Source: Oceanitalea sp047302425 (GTDB lineage: Bacteria > Actinomycetota > Actinomycetes > Actinomycetales > Actinomycetaceae). From it: 64,000 nucleotides of DNA. Under the pieces are notes generated by a model that had not been told where the DNA came from, searched no databases, and worked only from the letters and a program-made list of their open reading frames with translations. Position numbers and translations under genes: made by a program. Shown one piece after another: positions 61,617 through 64,000 of this stretch; within the stretch, counting starts at the first letter, position 1, and each line of letters begins with the position of its first letter. The DNA is taken from contig NZ_CP154855.1 of NCBI RefSeq assembly GCF_047302425.1, forward strand, positions 868,001 to 932,000, in the 5' to 3' direction.

Positions 61617-64000
61617 ATGTCCGCACGATCCACCCGTCCGCGCGCCGTCGTCGCCGGGCTCGCCGCCCTGAGCGTGCTGGCCTCGGGGCTGGTCGCCACC
61701 ACCCTGCCGGCTGCGGCCGACGACGCTCTCGTCGTCCTCGCCGGCGACCTGCAGTCCGAGCTCGGCTGCGCGGAGGACTGGGTGCCCGAGTGCACCGCCA
61801 CCGCACTCGCACCCACCGGCACCGAGGGCATCTACGCGGCCGACCTCACCGTCCCGGCCGGCAGCTGGCAGTACAAGGTCGCCGTCGGCGGCACCTGGGA
61901 CGAGGGCTACGGCGTCGGGGGAGGGGCAGACAACTACGCGCTCCACCTCGCGGGGCCCACCGACATCCGTTTCACCTTCGACCACACGGACGGGCTCCTC
62001 GCGCTCGAGGTCCTCGACCTCGCGGAGGGCTACACCGACGCGGACGCCGCGCTCGTCACCGAGCCGGTCCGCCAGCCCGGCGCCGACGAGCAGTTCTACT
62101 TCGTCATGACCGACCGCTTCGCCGACGGCGACCCCACGAACAACACCGGGGGGCTGGACGGCGACCGTCTCGACCACGGCTACGACCCCACCGACAAGGG
62201 CTTCTACCACGGCGGTGACATCGCCGGCCTGCACGAGCGGCTCGACTACATCGAGGGGCTGGGCACGACGGCGATCTGGCTGACGCCGTCGTTCCAGAAC
62301 CGTCCCGTCCAGGGCGAGGGCGCGAACGCCTCGGCCGGCTACCACGGCTACTGGATCACCGACTTCACGCAGATCGACCCGCACCTGGGCACCAACGAGG
62401 AGCTCGAGGCGCTCATCGACGACGCCCACGCCCGCGGCATCAAGGTCTACTTCGACATCATCACCAACCACACCGCCGACGTCATCGACTACGCGGAGAA
62501 CGCGTACGACTACGTCGACATGGCGACCTCCCCGTACGTCGACGCGGAGGGCACCGCCTTCGACCCGGGCGACTACGCCGGCACCGGCACCTTCCCCGAG
62601 CTCGACGCCGAGACCTCCTTCCCGTACACGCCCGTCGTCGGCCCGGAGGTCACCAAGACCCCCGCGTGGCTCAACGACGTCACGCTCTACCACAACCGCG
62701 GGAACTCGACGTGGGAGGGGGAGTCGGTCACCTACGGCGACTTCGACGGCCTCGACGACCTCATGACCGAGCACCCCACCGTCGTCGACGGCTTCGTCGA
62801 GGTGTACGAGGACTGGATCGACCTCGGCATCGACGGCTTCCGCATCGACACCGCCAAGCACGTGAACCGCGAGTTCTGGGAGGAGTGGACCACCGAGGTC
62901 CTCGAGCACGCACGCTCCCGGGGCCACGAGGAGTTCTTCATGTTCGGCGAGGTCTACGACGCCGACGCCCGCCTGCTCTCCCCGTACGTGCGCGACACCG
63001 ACATGAACGGCGTGCTCGACTTCGCCTACCAGTCGGCCGCCGTCAACTACGCCCGCGGCTTCACCGCTGCCGGCCTGTCCGGCCTCTTCGCCGCGGACGC
63101 TTACTACACGACCCCGCGCACGAGCGCCCACGACCTGCCCACCTTCCTCGGCAACCACGACATGGGCCGCGTCGGCTTCTTCCTCCAGGGCTCCGGCGAC
63201 GCGCGCGAGCGCTCGATGCTCGCGCACTCCCTCATGTACCTCACCCGCGGCCAGCCGGTCGTCTACTACGGCGACGAGCAGGGCTTCGCCGGGCAGGGCG
63301 GGGACAAGGACGCCCGCCAGTCCCTCTTCGCCAGTCAGGTACAGCAGTACCAGAACGAGCCGACGCTCGACGGCGACCCGATCGGCGCGCAGGACCGGTA
63401 CGACACCGACGCGCCGCTCTACACACACATCGCCCAGCTCGCCGAGCTGCGCTCGAGCACCCCGGCGCTCGCGACCGGCGCGCAGGTCGAGCTCCACGCC
63501 GACGACGGCGCCGGCGTCTACGCCTTCGCCCGCGTCGACCGTGACGAACGGCTCGAGCACGTCGTCGCCCTCAACAACACGGCCGCAGACGCGACCGCGA
63601 CCTTCACCACCCTCACCCCCGGGGCCACCTATACGCCCCTGCACGGTGACCACGGACCCGTGACGGCGGACGCGGCCGGGCAGGTGACGCTCACTGTCCC
63701 CGGGCTCGACGCCGTCGTCCTCGTCGCCGACCGGAGCGTCGGCGCACCGGACGAGTCGGGCACCATCACGCTCAGCCCCGCCCAGGGCGGCCGCCTCGAC
63801 GGCGTCGCCCCCGTCGTCGCCGACATCGCCGACGACGTGTGGGCGGAGACGTCCTTCGCCTACCGGCTGGTCGGCGCCGAGGAGTGGACGCCGCTCGGCA
63901 CCGCGGAGGGGGACGCGCCCCGCGTCTTCCACGACGTGAGCGGCCTGCCGACCGGCACGCTGGTGGAGTACCGGGCGGTGTCGGTCGACGCGGCCGGTCA
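61617..64000 (+). CDS. Secreted alpha-amylase (GH13) with N-terminal pullulanase-X-like module, 3' end cut off
   Basis: The frame is open from ATG 61617 to the window edge, 794 codons. A signal peptide (RAVVAGLAALSVLASGLVAT) ends near residue 34. Residues about 35-130 resemble the X25-type module of pullulanases (VVLAGDLQSELGC, WQYKVAVGGTWDEGYG). The GH13 barrel follows with region I FDIITNHTADV, region II GFRIDTAKH with nucleophile Asp411, region III GEVYDAD with acid/base Glu445, and region IV FLGNHDM with Asp515. A C-terminal beta domain and a further repeat-like module begin before the edge. It should degrade starch or glycogen outside the cell. Confidence 0.93.
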   Translation, partial: MSARSTRPRAVVAGLAALSVLASGLVATTLPAAADDALVVLAGDLQSELGCAEDWVPECTATALAPTGTEGIYAADLTVPAGSWQYKVAVGGTWDEGYGVGGGADNYALHLAGPTDIRFTFDHTDGLLALEVLDLAEGYTDADAALVTEPVRQPGADEQFYFVMTDRFADGDPTNNTGGLDGDRLDHGYDPTDKGFYHGGDIAGLHERLDYIEGLGTTAIWLTPSFQNRPVQGEGANASAGYHGYWITDFTQIDPHLGTNEELEALIDDAHARGIKVYFDIITNHTADVIDYAENAYDYVDMATSPYVDAEGTAFDPGDYAGTGTFPELDAETSFPYTPVVGPEVTKTPAWLNDVTLYHNRGNSTWEGESVTYGDFDGLDDLMTEHPTVVDGFVEVYEDWIDLGIDGFRIDTAKHVNREFWEEWTTEVLEHARSRGHEEFFMFGEVYDADARLLSPYVRDTDMNGVLDFAYQSAAVNYARGFTAAGLSGLFAADAYYTTPRTSAHDLPTFLGNHDMGRVGFFLQGSGDARERSMLAHSLMYLTRGQPVVYYGDEQGFAGQGGDKDARQSLFASQVQQYQNEPTLDGDPIGAQDRYDTDAPLYTHIAQLAELRSSTPALATGAQVELHADDGAGVYAFARVDRDERLEHVVALNNTAADATATFTTLTPGATYTPLHGDHGPVTADAAGQVTLTVPGLDAVVLVADRSVGAPDESGTITLSPAQGGRLDGVAPVVADIADDVWAETSFAYRLVGAEEWTPLGTAEGDAPRVFHDVSGLPTGTLVEYRAVSVDAAG

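Noticed and set aside
59865..63932. Very long open frame on the minus strand (over 1300 codons) opposite the AIM24 cluster and amylase
   Set aside because: It mirrors the plus-strand codon pattern of a GC-rich genome; the plus-strand genes have recognisable domains, and the antisense product has none.

Overview
The window is about 64 kb of very GC-rich DNA from an actinobacterium. Markers are a WhiB regulator, a GuaB3-type IMPDH paralogue, DUF3017, DUF6350 and DUF3817 membrane proteins, an LPXTG wall protein, many GTG starts and many apparently leaderless genes. The gene set fits the order Micrococcales, perhaps near Georgenia or Cellulomonas; that placement is an inference from gene content only. 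Nearly everything is chromosomal housekeeping. There is no prophage, insertion sequence, rRNA, tRNA or CRISPR array. Genes run off both ends: a glutamate-cysteine ligase-type enzyme at the left and a secreted alpha-amylase at the right.

Left to right: (1) 1-6.7 kb: carboxylate-amine ligase, THUMP-like methyltransferase, a CIRCE-controlled solitary groES, WhiB3-like regulator, MerR-type regulator, guaB and a DEDDh exonuclease. (2) 6.8-15.1 kb: GTP-dependent PEP carboxykinase with a divergent RamB-type regulator, Rieske lipoprotein, then guaB3, ptsH, fumC and aspA in a tight row. (3) 15.1-16.1 kb: a visibly AT-richer two-gene insert, one secreted and one cytosolic protein. (4) 16.3-22.2 kb: phosphoketolase, phosphotransacetylase and acetate kinase, a complete route from sugar phosphates to acetate and ATP, with two DosR-box-like sites. 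(5) 22.3-30.7 kb: SURF1, an asymmetric heterodimeric ABC exporter, DUF3817, guaA and a glycosyltransferase. (6) 30.7-34.7 kb: a LiaFSR-like envelope-stress module (PspC/toastrack protein, PspC-sensor kinase, LuxR-type regulator) and a 28-residue small protein. (7) 34.9-43.6 kb: methyltransferases, small membrane proteins, PcrA helicase, acyltransferase, Tag glycosylase, aldo/keto reductase. (8) 43.6-48.9 kb: sucCD and a large LPXTG-anchored beta-helix protein with a LacI-type operator. (9) 49-54.3 kb: DUF6350, PfpI-like protein, purN, and purH under a ZTP riboswitch. (10) 54.5-64 kb: FAD oxidoreductase, CNNM/CBS protein, icd-mdh, an AIM24 cluster and the amylase.

The metabolic themes connect: guaB, guaB3, guaA, purN and purH serve purine synthesis; icd, sucCD, fumC, mdh, aspA and pckG serve the TCA cycle and its anaplerotic links; xfp-pta-ackA supply fermentative acetate and ATP. 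The least explained structure is a dispersed repeat with core CGCCGACAGC, present as fourteen clear copies at five gene-end junctions that carry no ordinary terminator. Other regulatory observations are a palindrome shared by the sucC and icd promoters, the DosR-like boxes, a likely Shine-Dalgarno-sequestering switch in the purH leader, and a recurrent pattern of TANNNT boxes 6-7 bases before start codons.
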